A stretch of DNA of 64,000 bases from Teredinibacter turnerae T7901 (lineage in GTDB: Bacteria > Pseudomonadota > Gammaproteobacteria > Pseudomonadales > Cellvibrionaceae): the NCBI RefSeq assembly GCF_000023025.1, contig NC_012997.1, positions 1,534,764 through 1,598,763 on the forward strand, in the 5' to 3' direction. Made by a program: the position numbers and the translations under genes. How positions within the stretch are numbered: the first letter of the stretch is position 1; every line of letters starts with the position of its first letter. Positions 8,707 to 17,793 of the stretch are shown one piece after another. The notes beneath the pieces are model-generated. The model ran no database searches. It was given only the letters and a program-made list of their open reading frames with translations, and was not told the DNA's origin.

Positions 8707-10284
8707 GTGAATAAAACACTGCGGTTAGACAGCGCCGATAACGTCGCTGTTGCGTTGACCGATTTACAGCCCGGCGAACTAGTCTCGCCACCCAAGGCAC
8801 CCACACAAGGCGCGCATCCTGAGGCTGAGTCCGCCGCGTCAGCGATTATGCTGGAGATACGTGAACAAATTCCAATGATGCACAAGGTGGCTGTTACGGC
8901 TATCAGCCAAGGCGATACAATCACCAAATTTGGCCAGGTTATTGGTGTGGCGGCGGTCGATATTTTACCTGGCAGCCACGTGCACTATCACAATTGTGTA
9001 TTGGAGGGGTTACCTGCAAACTTCGGTTCAAGTACAGATGCCGTTATGGCAAAAGTTCCAACTACACCAGCGAATCAGCGCTTTTTTCGCGGTTTTCGCC
9101 GTGCGAACGGCCGTGTCGGCACGCGTAATTTTATTGGTATCCTCACTTCGGTCAATTGCTCGGCAACCGTTGCAAAACAGATTGCTGCAGCCTTTTCTCA
9201 TCCAGCAGTATTACAGGATTACCCCAATGTGGATGGTGTTATTGCCCTAACTCACGAGTCCGGGTGTGGGATGCGCGCTGCTGGCGAAGGGTTCGATGCG
9301 CTCACCCGCACTTTGGAGGGCTATGTTACCCACCCCAATTTTGGCGGCGTACTTATGGTGGGTTTGGGCTGTGAAACCATGCAGGTACAAGGGTTTTTAT
9401 CCCGTGCAGGGTTACAGGATTCCGCGACCTTCAGTAGTTTTAATATTCAGGAGGTGGGCGGTACCCGCGCGGCGATAGAAAAGGGTGTCGAGCGCGTTAA
9501 AACGCTGCTGACGGCAGTTAATGCGCAATCGCGTCAGCAGTGTCCGTTGGCTGAGTTAACCTTGGCTGTGCAGTGCGGTGGCTCCGACGGTTTTTCTGGT
9601 ATTACTGCGAACCCCGCATTGGGTGTTGCGGCAGATCTTCTGGTTCAACATGGCGGCAATGTGATTTATTCGGAGACACCTGAAATATTCGGCGCCGAAC
9701 ACTTGCTTAAAGCGCGTGCGGTTAACGCTGATGTTGCGGCAAAACTCAGTGAGCGAATTGACTGGTGGCAAGCATACACGCGTGCGAACGGTTTTGAACT
9801 TAACAACAACCCCTCGCCGGGGAACAAGGCGGGCGGACTCAGTACCATCCTGGAAAAGTCATTGGGGGCGCAGGCGAAAGGCGGCACTTCGCCACTCACT
9901 GATGTGCTGCTTTACGCCGAGCAGCGTAAAACCCGTGGTTTGGTTTTTATGGATAGCCCAGGATACGACCCGGTGTCTGTGACCGGGCAGGTTGCCTCAG
10001 GTGCGAATATTATCGGGTTTACCACGGGGCGTGGCTCTGCATTTGGTTTTAAACCTGTGCCATGCTTTAAATTGAGCAGCAACACCCGCGTGTACGATTT
10101 CATGAAAGACGATATCGATATTAATTGCGGAACTATTATCGACGGTGAACAAACGCTTACAGAAGTTGGAGCAGAGATCTTTGAAGCAATTATCGCGATT
10201 GCTTCAGGCGAACAAACGAAAAGTGAAACGCTGGGTTATGGTGACAGCGAATTCTGCCCTTGGAAGATTGGCGCGGTGGTTTAG
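8707..10284 (+). CDS. uxaA: Altronate dehydratase family protein (SAF + UxaA domains)
   Basis: A protein of about 525 residues. The first 90 residues are a SAF-like domain (DNVAVALTDLQPGE, HKVAVTAISQGDTI, GSHVHYHNC) and the rest is the UxaA/GarD dehydratase fold (RVGTRNFIGILTSVNCSATV, GVIALTHESGCGM, VGLGCETMQV, VQCGGSDGFSGITANPALG, ETPEIFGAEHLL, INCGTIIDGEQT). The family dehydrates D-altronate to 2-keto-3-deoxygluconate using ferrous iron. I chose the GTG at 8707 because GGAGTGAGG lies six bases upstream; an in-frame TTG at 8683 is possible but poorer. UxaB and UxaC, the preceding steps from galacturonate, are not in the window, and a sugar-acid substrate from the adjacent fucose genes cannot be ruled out. 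Confidence 0.85.
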   Translation: MNKTLRLDSADNVAVALTDLQPGELVSPPKAPTQGAHPEAESAASAIMLEIREQIPMMHKVAVTAISQGDTITKFGQVIGVAAVDILPGSHVHYHNCVLEGLPANFGSSTDAVMAKVPTTPANQRFFRGFRRANGRVGTRNFIGILTSVNCSATVAKQIAAAFSHPAVLQDYPNVDGVIALTHESGCGMRAAGEGFDALTRTLEGYVTHPNFGGVLMVGLGCETMQVQGFLSRAGLQDSATFSSFNIQEVGGTRAAIEKGVERVKTLLTAVNAQSRQQCPLAELTLAVQCGGSDGFSGITANPALGVAADLLVQHGGNVIYSETPEIFGAEHLLKARAVNADVAAKLSERIDWWQAYTRANGFELNNNPSPGNKAGGLSTILEKSLGAQAKGGTSPLTDVLLYAEQRKTRGLVFMDSPGYDPVSVTGQVASGANIIGFTTGRGSAFGFKPVPCFKLSSNTRVYDFMKDDIDINCGTIIDGEQTLTEVGAEIFEAIIAIASGEQTKSETLGYGDSEFCPWKIGAVV

Positions 10285-10318
10285 TCGAGCGAGATGATTT
10301 TATCGGTTGTCCGCTGGT

Positions 10319-11338
10319 TTAATTCCAGCGGCGATGTAGCGCTCGCAGCGACTGCCAGAAGGCATCAGGTATTTCCAGGTTCGATAAGCGAACACCGTCA
10401 GTCAGTTCCAATTCTGACCTGAATCCGGCAACAACGGTTTCAACCAGTGGATGCTGCATTGGAAATTGAAGTGCCGCTGCCGGCAGGGGAATATTCCATT
10501 CTTTACAGAGGTTTTCCAGCTGTTTTACTTTTTCTAGTATCGCTGGCGGCGCCAAGGTATATTCATAAAAATCGCTGCGTTTACCTCGTTCGTTTGCCAA
10601 AATACCAGAATTAAAAGGTGCAGCGCTGATAATTTTTATTCCTCTTGCTTCGCATACTGGGAAAAGATTTTTTTCGGCGGTTGTATCAAGTAGCGTGTAG
10701 CGACCTGCAATCAGCAGGTAGTCTGGTGCGGTATCTTGAATTATTTTCAGGGCACTGCCCACATCTTTGGTGCCCAATCCTGTTGCTCCTATTTTGCCTG
10801 CAGATTTAAGCTCTTGCAGTGCCTGAAATCCACCCTGTTGCCAATAATCCCAGTGCTGAGAAAAGGCGTTTGGGTGGGTTACTTCGTCGAGATCGTGGAC
10901 AAGTACCAAGTCGATATAGGAGCGCTTCAATCGTTCACAGCTGGTTTCGAATGACTGCATTATGCCGTTGAATGAGTAATCAAATTTGGCGTGGTAAGGC
11001 GCGTTGCTAAAAAAACTGTCTCTGCTTTGAGGGAGCCTGTCGGCTGTTGGTTGCAAAATACGGCCGACTTTCGTTGCTATCGGTATATCGAGAGATCCCT
11101 CCAATTGCAGCGCATTGCCAATCCGTTTTTCACTAATACCGAACCCATAAAAAGGCGCGGTATCTATAAACTGGAGCCCAGCGTTAATTGCTGCGAGGAT
11201 AGTCGCTTGCGCATCTGATTCGCTGACTGGACTATATAAATTGCCAAGAGGGGCGGCGCCAAGCGCAAGTTTATTCTGGCGGTTTAGCCGAGGTGTAGTG
11301 GTAACACTTGATATTGCTGGACACGGTTTTAAATACAT
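10319..11338 (-). CDS. Aldo/keto reductase, L-fucose/D-threo-aldose 1-dehydrogenase-like
   Basis: A 339-residue NAD(P)-dependent aldo/keto reductase. Family landmarks are KLALGAAPLGNLY, the GLQFIDTAPFYGFGISEKRIG stretch carrying the catalytic Asp and Tyr, IATKVGR with the Lys, VLVHDLDEV with the His, and GKIGATGLG. The subgroup with this DTAPFYG pattern includes D-threo-aldose/L-fucose 1-dehydrogenases that oxidise L-fucose to fuconolactone. It is the last gene of the minus-strand operon, 103 bases after the IclR gene, and the fuconolactonase-like gene two places upstream would open the product. It ends 34 bases from the convergent uxaA stop. The family is certain; the fucose activity is inferred from context. 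Confidence 0.8.
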   Translation of the reverse strand: MYLKPCPAISSVTTTPRLNRQNKLALGAAPLGNLYSPVSESDAQATILAAINAGLQFIDTAPFYGFGISEKRIGNALQLEGSLDIPIATKVGRILQPTADRLPQSRDSFFSNAPYHAKFDYSFNGIMQSFETSCERLKRSYIDLVLVHDLDEVTHPNAFSQHWDYWQQGGFQALQELKSAGKIGATGLGTKDVGSALKIIQDTAPDYLLIAGRYTLLDTTAEKNLFPVCEARGIKIISAAPFNSGILANERGKRSDFYEYTLAPPAILEKVKQLENLCKEWNIPLPAAALQFPMQHPLVETVVAGFRSELELTDGVRLSNLEIPDAFWQSLRALHRRWN

Positions 11339-11441
11339 CGTTAACTACAAAGCAAAAAATATTGGCCATGTTAACGAAGTATGATGAGATCGAGCAAGTA
11401 ACCGGAGCAAGTTACCGGAGCAAGCATCCGCTGTCGTTGAT

Positions 11442-12209
11442 TTAGCGGCGTTCCGTATTCATCAGCGTAGCGATATTACTAACCGCCAGTTTGACTGCTT
11501 GCAATGTTCCCTCAATGGTCGCCAGTTCGGGCTTACATTGAACGTGTGGCACGGTAAGTGCGGCGACAGCTTCTGTATTTTCAAGAATAGGTACTGAAAT
11601 ATCGGTTACGCCTTCAACGAAGTCACTGGCGCGAATGGCATATCCATCTTGTTCGACCTTTAAGATACGCATTAAAAATTCGCGTTCCTGATCTGCATTT
11701 AGGGCAAGCTCAGCAAGGATTTTCTGTTTGGTTTCCATGGGGTGATAAGCGCAGAGCACCGCACCGGACGTGGACTCCGCGAGCGGGCGTCGGTAACCAA
11801 TGCGGACAGAAAAACCGAGATCACGAGGGTTTTCTACACGGGAGACTACAACAATTTGTCCGTTCGAACAGACCGTGAGATGGCAGGACTGACCGACCTT
11901 GTCGGCGAGATTTTTCATTTCTGCCAGCGAAGTTTCAATCAGGTTACGCACGCGCGTTTGCGCAAGCCCCAGAGAAAAGAGCTTATTTGTGAGCACAAAG
12001 CCATCTGTTTGTTGTTCGATATAACCGCGTTCCTCCAGGGTGACTACCATGCGGAAGAGTTCGCTAATAGAACGGCCAAGTTTGCTTGCCATTTGAGAGT
12101 TGCTTAATGGCGCGCGTTCTAGTGCCAGTAGCTCAAGTATGTCCAGACCTTTGGCCAGCGCTGGGGCTTTGTAGCGGCGTTCGTCATCGGTTTTAGGCGC
12201 TTTGGTCAT
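11442..12209 (-). CDS. IclR-family transcriptional regulator
   Basis: A 255-residue regulator. The N-terminal winged helix (APALAKGLDILELLALERAPLSNSQMASKLGRSISELFRMVVTLEERGYIEQ, residues about 15-70) and the IclR effector-binding domain (GQSCHLTVCSNGQIVVVSRV, STSGAVLCAYHP, SDFVEGVTDISVPILENTEAVAALTVPHV) are complete. IclR proteins bind small sugar acids or aromatics. It sits inside the xyloglucan/fucose operon, 58 bases after the lactonase gene, so it probably controls this operon in response to a fucose or sugar-acid intermediate. No operator was identified. Confidence 0.88.
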   Translation of the reverse strand: MTKAPKTDDERRYKAPALAKGLDILELLALERAPLSNSQMASKLGRSISELFRMVVTLEERGYIEQQTDGFVLTNKLFSLGLAQTRVRNLIETSLAEMKNLADKVGQSCHLTVCSNGQIVVVSRVENPRDLGFSVRIGYRRPLAESTSGAVLCAYHPMETKQKILAELALNADQEREFLMRILKVEQDGYAIRASDFVEGVTDISVPILENTEAVAALTVPHVQCKPELATIEGTLQAVKLAVSNIATLMNTERR

Positions 12210-12267
12210 AAGTCTCTATTGTCCTGCTGGAGAGCTGCGGTGGTTGAGCTATTTTCGGAAGTGGAGG

Positions 12268-13158
12268 TTACACCCGCTGATAGGCAGATTGGCTCGGGAG
12301 TGGATGATGGTTCTGTATTCCAGCACGAATGGGGTAGAGCTTTACTGCATTGCCACCGAAAATTTTATCTACCGCATTTTGCCCCAGGTATCTTTTTATC
12401 TGTATTTTTGCTGCGTGGTGCCAGTGAATGTATTCTGCCGCCGCTGTGAGCACTGGCCAGTCACTGCCCCACAGTAAACGATCTTCGCCAAAAGCATTGC
12501 AGAGTACGCGGCTGTAGGGTTGGATCTGGGCGGCCAGCGAGATTTTAGAGCTGTGGTTTGCCTCTGTGAACAGCCCGGAATACTTGCATACGACATTGGA
12601 GCGTAGAGCTAAATCGGTGATTTGTCGATACCAGATGTTGAATTCGTCCGCTGCGATATTTGGTTTCGCGGCATGGTTTACAACAATAGTGAGTTCTGGA
12701 TAGCGATCCGCGAGGGTGGTGAGCGCTTTCAGGTGACGGGGGTACACCAGGGCTTCGAAGCAGAGTTGCTGCCGACTCATTTCGCGCAGCGCGGGGCTAC
12801 AGCCGGGTTGCAATATCCAGTTTTCATCTTTCATGTGCTGAAGCATTGGCCGAATACCTAGCAGGTAATCCGGGTAGTCTGTTAGCCACTGGTTGAGTTG
12901 ATTCACGGCGCTATCGGCTGTCAGATTCAGCCAGCCGATAACGCCGACCACCTGAGAGTGAACCACCGCGTTGCAGAGCAGAGTTTCTGTATCCTCCTCA
13001 CTTTCCTGTGATTGCACGGTGATAAATTTTTGCACGCCGCAGACATTACCAAGCCTGACCAATTCGGCTTGCGAAATGTCGCCGGGAAGCGCGGTGCCCG
13101 GCGGAAATATTTCTCGCAGTTGCGCATTGGTCAGGAGATGCGCGTGGGTATCGATCAT
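12268..13158 (-). CDS. Amidohydrolase-2 family lactonase (L-fuconolactonase/rhamnonolactonase-like)
   Basis: A 296-residue TIM-barrel metal hydrolase beginning MIDTHAHLL (metal-binding HxH). Later motifs are VNHAAKPN, the VCKYSGLFTEA stretch and LLWGSDWPV with the catalytic aspartate, the set seen in COG3618 lactonases acting on L-fuconolactone, L-rhamnonolactone or 2-pyrone-4,6-dicarboxylate. The gene begins 15 bases after the GH31 stop on the same strand. Paired with an aldose dehydrogenase and a GH95 fucosidase, its likely role is opening L-fucono-1,5-lactone to L-fuconate. The substrate is inferred. Confidence 0.8.
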   Translation of the reverse strand: MIDTHAHLLTNAQLREIFPPGTALPGDISQAELVRLGNVCGVQKFITVQSQESEEDTETLLCNAVVHSQVVGVIGWLNLTADSAVNQLNQWLTDYPDYLLGIRPMLQHMKDENWILQPGCSPALREMSRQQLCFEALVYPRHLKALTTLADRYPELTIVVNHAAKPNIAADEFNIWYRQITDLALRSNVVCKYSGLFTEANHSSKISLAAQIQPYSRVLCNAFGEDRLLWGSDWPVLTAAAEYIHWHHAAKIQIKRYLGQNAVDKIFGGNAVKLYPIRAGIQNHHPLPSQSAYQRV

Positions 13159-13173
13159 AGGTCGCCTGTATAT

Positions 13174-16107
13174 CTATTGCCCCAATGTCACTTGGAGCGG
13201 TTTGCCCCGGTAGCGCACAGTTTGGCTGACGAGCTTGTCGAAGTCTGCGCTATCGGAATTTTTAGCGCTGATCCAGCGAATATTCAAGTCGCGCTCTGTG
13301 GCCATGCCGTTAAACTCGCCGAGCCGCGCGCCGATGGTGAGCTGTTTTGACTGATCATCATATTGCAACGGAATGCGCGACCATGCGCCTTGTTCGTAGT
13401 CGTAACTTTCACCGTCGTCCTCATACAGCTCAAATTCGCCGTCTGCACCCGTATAAACCGTGATCGTAAGCGGGCCATTGGCAGTTTGCTTCGCGAATTG
13501 CGCTGTGGGCCCGGTCACCAAAATGGAACCGGCTTTCACATATAAAGGTATGCGGCTGAGGGGTGCTTCGGCTGTGATAGTGCGGCCGCCTGTGTACAGA
13601 GTTGCATCGTAAAAATCGTACCACAGGGTATCTCTTGGCAGATAAACCTGGCGTTCCCGCTTACCGAAATCGGATATTGGAGCTACCAGTAAATGGGGGC
13701 CAAAAAGATACTCGTCGTTAATTGATGCGGCTTTGGAATCCATTGGAAAATCCATCGCCAGACCGCGCATCAAGGTTGCATCTTTGTGGAACATATCGCC
13801 TGCTTGGGAATAAATGTAGGGAAGCAAACGGTAGCGCAGCTGGGTGTACCACACCATGGAGTCATAAGCTTCACTACCTTCAGCAGCGATGTTATAAATC
13901 TCGCGGTAGGGGTTTTGCCCGTGGGAGCGGTAAATGGGAAGAAATGCGCCCAGCTGGTACCAGCGCGTATTTAGCTCTTGCCATTCGGGTAACTGGGAAG
14001 GGTCCATTTCGGTGTAGGGCCCGACGCTTTTGCCTTCGAACGAACGATAGCGATCTTCCGGAGTAAAGCCGCCTATATCAAATGTCCAGTTGGGCATTCC
14101 AGCAAGTCCAGTATTTATACCAGCGGCAATTTGTTCGTGAAGATTGGACCAGCGCGATACAGTGTCCCCGCTCCAGATCGCCGAAGCGGTACGCTGTATG
14201 CCTCCAAATCCTGAGCGAGTGAGAATGAACACACGGGTGTCTGGTGCGCTGGCTCGATCCCCCTGGTAAACACTTTCCGCATGGGGAACCGCGTAGGCAT
14301 TAAATACTTGAGCACCGGTACCGGCATGGTTTGGGCTCATAAGCTCCTTGCGTTTGTTCCAGCTAACATTGGAGTGGATATCTGGCTCCACCGCATCCAG
14401 CCACCAGGCGTCGAAGCCTTTCTGATTAATTTTCGCATCCAACTGCTGCCAGAAAAGTGCGCGTGCATCCGGATTGTAGGCGTCATAAAACCCGTTGAGA
14501 AAACCGGGGTAAATCCAGTCTTTGTTACCTTCTTCGATATTGCGATTGAGCATGAAACCGTATTTGTCGAGCGCTTTATAGTTTTCCGTCGTTGGGTAAA
14601 ATTTGGGCCAAACGGAGATCATGATATGGGCATTGAGATCGTGCACCTGGCTTACCAGCTCGGATGGGTCTGGAAAATATGTTTTATCAAAATCGTGACT
14701 ACCCCAGGCATCGACGGGCCAGTAGGACCAGTCCAGGACAATATTGTCTAGCGGGATCTTCCTACTGCGGTACTCTTTAACAGCCGTTACGATTTCGTCG
14801 CTGCTTTTGTATCGCTCCCGGCTTTGCCAAAAGCCGTAGGCCCAACGCGGTAGAAGTACAGATTTGCCAGTGAGTTGTCGGTACCCGGCGATTTGTTCAT
14901 CCTTTGATTGACCTGCAACCACGTAGTAATCAATGGCTTTAGCAACGTCTGAACTGAAGGTGATACGTTCTTTGCGGGATTCTGCAGATGGTGCGTGGCT
15001 TAGTACTCTCATGTAACCGCCACCGGGTTCCCATTCGAGTTTGAAGGATTTTTTTTGATCCTTGGCAAATGCCACTTTGGTGTTGTGGTACCAGGGGTTC
15101 CAGTTCATCCGCCAACGATCAAGCAGCAGCGTGTTGTCTATACTTAATTTGGCATAGCCGCTGGAATACATGAGAATTTCCTGCGTGCCACTGGTGTTGC
15201 TTTGGATACTGCCCAGCCATTCTATGCGTAAATTTTTTGCTGCTTCTGTGACCTCCGGCAGCGGAAATTCGCGGATGCTGTTGTTGCTGAGAAACTGATA
15301 ATTTAAGTCTTTTTCATCGCGTTCCAGCAAAAGCTGGTCGCCATCGAAGTAGCGAGCGGTAAGCGCCCCTTGCTCGCCCTTGGCGTTGAAAAGTGTGAAG
15401 TTTTCAAACAGGGGTTTTGCTGGCTCGGGGTCGCCGAAGCGAGAGTCACTGTTGTTATCCCAGAGGATCGCGAACGGCTTTGATGAGGTAAGAAACGGTA
15501 TCGTAATAATTAAATTGTAGGTAGTGAGGTAGAGGTTTTCGCCGGCCAGGTTTACCTGGCCGTTTTGCTGCTGCCCCAAACCGTAGAATGCGTCTGATTT
15601 TTCGGTTGAAAAAGATTGTGATATCTCATGGGTATCGGCAGGTGCGCCGCTGGGATCGCGGGTAACTGGATTAAATTTACCGCTATTCAGCGTTTGCAGG
15701 CGCTTACCGTTGTTATCGGTAAAAACGATTTTACCGTCGCCAATAGCGACCTGTACCGACATTTTTGGTGTCTGCAATGTGACGTTTTTTTCAGTCTCAT
15801 TTATTTCAAACGGCACTTTTTGTGGTTTACCATTAACCATAATACTGGCTGGCAACTCAATCTTATCGGCAGGAGAACTGGTAACACGAATGATATTTTC
15901 ATCAAATACCTGCAGCCGAACTGACTTAGCGGCGCCCGTGTGAGGATGCACAATAATACCGTGCTCAGTGCGTGTCACTGCAGAGCTGGCGTCTGCTGTG
16001 TTTTTGGCGTTGTTGAGTTGTGTACTCTGCGAACAAGCGAGTAACAGGCTCGTGAGCGCGATTTGGGTACATAAAAAACTACTTCTGATTAAATGGGTCA
16101 GTTGCAT
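13174..16107 (-). CDS. xyl31A: GH31 alpha-xylosidase with PA14 domain (Xyl31A-type)
   Basis: A 977-residue lipoprotein (leader ending in LTSLLLACSQ, a good lipobox). After an N-terminal beta-sandwich comes a PA14 domain (about residues 300-390, with SYSGYAKLSIDN-like and WEPGGGYMRV patterns), then the GH31 barrel. The nucleophile is the Asp of WWLDAVEPD (residue about 571) and the acid/base is the Asp of IWSGDT (about 648). The barrel plus PA14 arrangement is that of Cellvibrio xyloglucan alpha-xylosidase, which removes xylose from the non-reducing end of xyloglucan oligosaccharides. I chose the ATG at 16107; the frame also allows a TTG at 16113. It starts 12 bases after the GH35 stop. Because of the lipobox it is probably anchored to a membrane facing the periplasm. 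Confidence 0.92.
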   Translation of the reverse strand: MQLTHLIRSSFLCTQIALTSLLLACSQSTQLNNAKNTADASSAVTRTEHGIIVHPHTGAAKSVRLQVFDENIIRVTSSPADKIELPASIMVNGKPQKVPFEINETEKNVTLQTPKMSVQVAIGDGKIVFTDNNGKRLQTLNSGKFNPVTRDPSGAPADTHEISQSFSTEKSDAFYGLGQQQNGQVNLAGENLYLTTYNLIITIPFLTSSKPFAILWDNNSDSRFGDPEPAKPLFENFTLFNAKGEQGALTARYFDGDQLLLERDEKDLNYQFLSNNSIREFPLPEVTEAAKNLRIEWLGSIQSNTSGTQEILMYSSGYAKLSIDNTLLLDRWRMNWNPWYHNTKVAFAKDQKKSFKLEWEPGGGYMRVLSHAPSAESRKERITFSSDVAKAIDYYVVAGQSKDEQIAGYRQLTGKSVLLPRWAYGFWQSRERYKSSDEIVTAVKEYRSRKIPLDNIVLDWSYWPVDAWGSHDFDKTYFPDPSELVSQVHDLNAHIMISVWPKFYPTTENYKALDKYGFMLNRNIEEGNKDWIYPGFLNGFYDAYNPDARALFWQQLDAKINQKGFDAWWLDAVEPDIHSNVSWNKRKELMSPNHAGTGAQVFNAYAVPHAESVYQGDRASAPDTRVFILTRSGFGGIQRTASAIWSGDTVSRWSNLHEQIAAGINTGLAGMPNWTFDIGGFTPEDRYRSFEGKSVGPYTEMDPSQLPEWQELNTRWYQLGAFLPIYRSHGQNPYREIYNIAAEGSEAYDSMVWYTQLRYRLLPYIYSQAGDMFHKDATLMRGLAMDFPMDSKAASINDEYLFGPHLLVAPISDFGKRERQVYLPRDTLWYDFYDATLYTGGRTITAEAPLSRIPLYVKAGSILVTGPTAQFAKQTANGPLTITVYTGADGEFELYEDDGESYDYEQGAWSRIPLQYDDQSKQLTIGARLGEFNGMATERDLNIRWISAKNSDSADFDKLVSQTVRYRGKPLQVTLGQ

Positions 16108-16119
16108 GCGCAATCTCTC

Positions 16120-17793
16120 TTAGTAGGTTGCCATTGTTATTTTAAGAAGGTGGTGTTGATCGTCGAAATTAAGGCCCCAGTCAGTTTGATCGCCATTCCA
16201 AACCCGCTCGAAAACCCACTTCCCCTTATCTGAAAAGTGGCCTTCTTCCACCCGAACTATCATTGTGCGTTTGTCGCTAAGTTCGGAGGAGGGCATGAAG
16301 GTAACGCGTGAGCGCAGGCCTGTAACTAAGAAACTATTTTCCGAAAGTTTTGCCACCAGTGCGCCACCGGAGGCCGGGTTATTCCCTTTCGGCGGGTCTA
16401 TCCAAAACATGGGGCGGCCATAGGTTACTTCGGCATTCCATAAGCCTAAATCCAGGACTTGGGTCAGCTCCGTAGCCAGATTTTTTTGTGCAGCTTTAGT
16501 CACTGTGTTGGCCGAATTCCAAACGGCCTGTGCTTTCTCGGTATCAACAGGTTCTGCAACGCCCCATACCGGGTATTCATAGCTGATCTTTGCCCATTGA
16601 TGCGCCCAGGGCGAAAGCAGTGCGAAGACTTCCGCAAATGGAGCGAAGTCTTCACTGCGGTAGCCTTTTGCACCAAGCGGATAGTTCGTGTAGCCGGTGG
16701 TATCCATACCGAAAGGTGCAATACCAATACCGCCCCGGCCGAGTGTTTCGAACAGGTATCGCGCGTAGGGCTGATCGTTTCCGATCTCGGCCACAAATAA
16801 GGGGTTGTCGTCTCGCGCATAAATATCGAGGATTTTCGTTGCTGTGCGATAGTCGCGAAAGTATATATCTGGGGCAATAATATCAATTGCAGGTGCCGCT
16901 ACTTTCCAAATATCAATAACATTGTCGGTTGCACCTCCGCTTGAGTAGCTCCCGGGTTTTCCGGGGTTAAACGGGTTACGCAATGCGACGTTAATTGTCA
17001 TAGGGAGGGGGTGTATGGCTTTCCCTGCTTCGGCGATGTCATTGCAATAGCGTGCAATGCTGTAGGCGTGGAAAAATTCACTTGCATTGCTGCCAAACGC
17101 TTGAGTCCAGTTGCCATCCGGCAACGCTAATGCATCGCGGAGCAATTTTGGTACGGGTTGTGAGAACAGTGAGTTCGCCTGTGTAGAAAAGTCGCGTACA
17201 CTCCCGTAAGTACCTACCTCGTTTTGAACTTGTACCATGATCACTTGGTGATGTTTGTCGACTTTTTTTAGATGCTTCATCAGGGCGACAAATGCTTTTT
17301 TATCCGCATTCAGTGTTGATTTGAAGTGCGGAGAAAGGGAGTTTAATATTCTTCCATCGTCGGTTTCGACTCTGGGAAAACGTGCATTATCGAGTTTTAC
17401 CCAGGCAGGCGCGTAATGCGGGGCATTATTTTTCCATGTGGCGAACCAGAGCAGCACGAGTTTAATATCGTGTTGTCGCGCTTGTTTTATAAGTGTGTCC
17501 ACGAAGCTAAAATCGAACTGCCCCTCGCGTGGTTCCACCTGTTCCCAGGCAACATTGATCTCTAATGTGTTTGCCTGAATTTCATGAACAACGGGCCATA
17601 CTTTTTCTAGTGCAGCGGCGTAATTGCTGGAGTTGTTTGCCTGCGCGGCTAGCATTAAAAAGGGTTGCCCGTCGACGAATAGCGCATGCTTACCATTTTT
17701 TGTCCGCAACTCGGGTAATTCTTTGCCGTACAAAGTCGCAGAAGCACTGAATATCAGTACCAATAGTAAGCTGCGGTAGATAAACGATGTCAC
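16120..17793 (-). CDS. bgl35A: GH35 beta-galactosidase (Bgl35A-type)
   Basis: A 557-residue exported GH35 enzyme. It has a signal peptide ([15 protein letters not shown]), the N-terminal barrel start [12 protein letters not shown], the acid/base Glu of [11 protein letters not shown] (residue 192) and the nucleophile Glu of FVAEIGNDQ (residue 336), followed by a C-terminal beta domain. This shorter GH35 form matches the Cellvibrio enzyme that takes galactose from L side chains of xyloglucan oligosaccharides. It starts with GTG at 17793, overlapping the GH95 stop by four bases (GTGA) with GGAG eight bases upstream, so translation is coupled. Confidence 0.9.
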   Translation of the reverse strand: MTSFIYRSLLLVLIFSASATLYGKELPELRTKNGKHALFVDGQPFLMLAAQANNSSNYAAALEKVWPVVHEIQANTLEINVAWEQVEPREGQFDFSFVDTLIKQARQHDIKLVLLWFATWKNNAPHYAPAWVKLDNARFPRVETDDGRILNSLSPHFKSTLNADKKAFVALMKHLKKVDKHHQVIMVQVQNEVGTYGSVRDFSTQANSLFSQPVPKLLRDALALPDGNWTQAFGSNASEFFHAYSIARYCNDIAEAGKAIHPLPMTINVALRNPFNPGKPGSYSSGGATDNVIDIWKVAAPAIDIIAPDIYFRDYRTATKILDIYARDDNPLFVAEIGNDQPYARYLFETLGRGGIGIAPFGMDTTGYTNYPLGAKGYRSEDFAPFAEVFALLSPWAHQWAKISYEYPVWGVAEPVDTEKAQAVWNSANTVTKAAQKNLATELTQVLDLGLWNAEVTYGRPMFWIDPPKGNNPASGGALVAKLSENSFLVTGLRSRVTFMPSSELSDKRTMIVRVEEGHFSDKGKWVFERVWNGDQTDWGLNFDDQHHLLKITMATY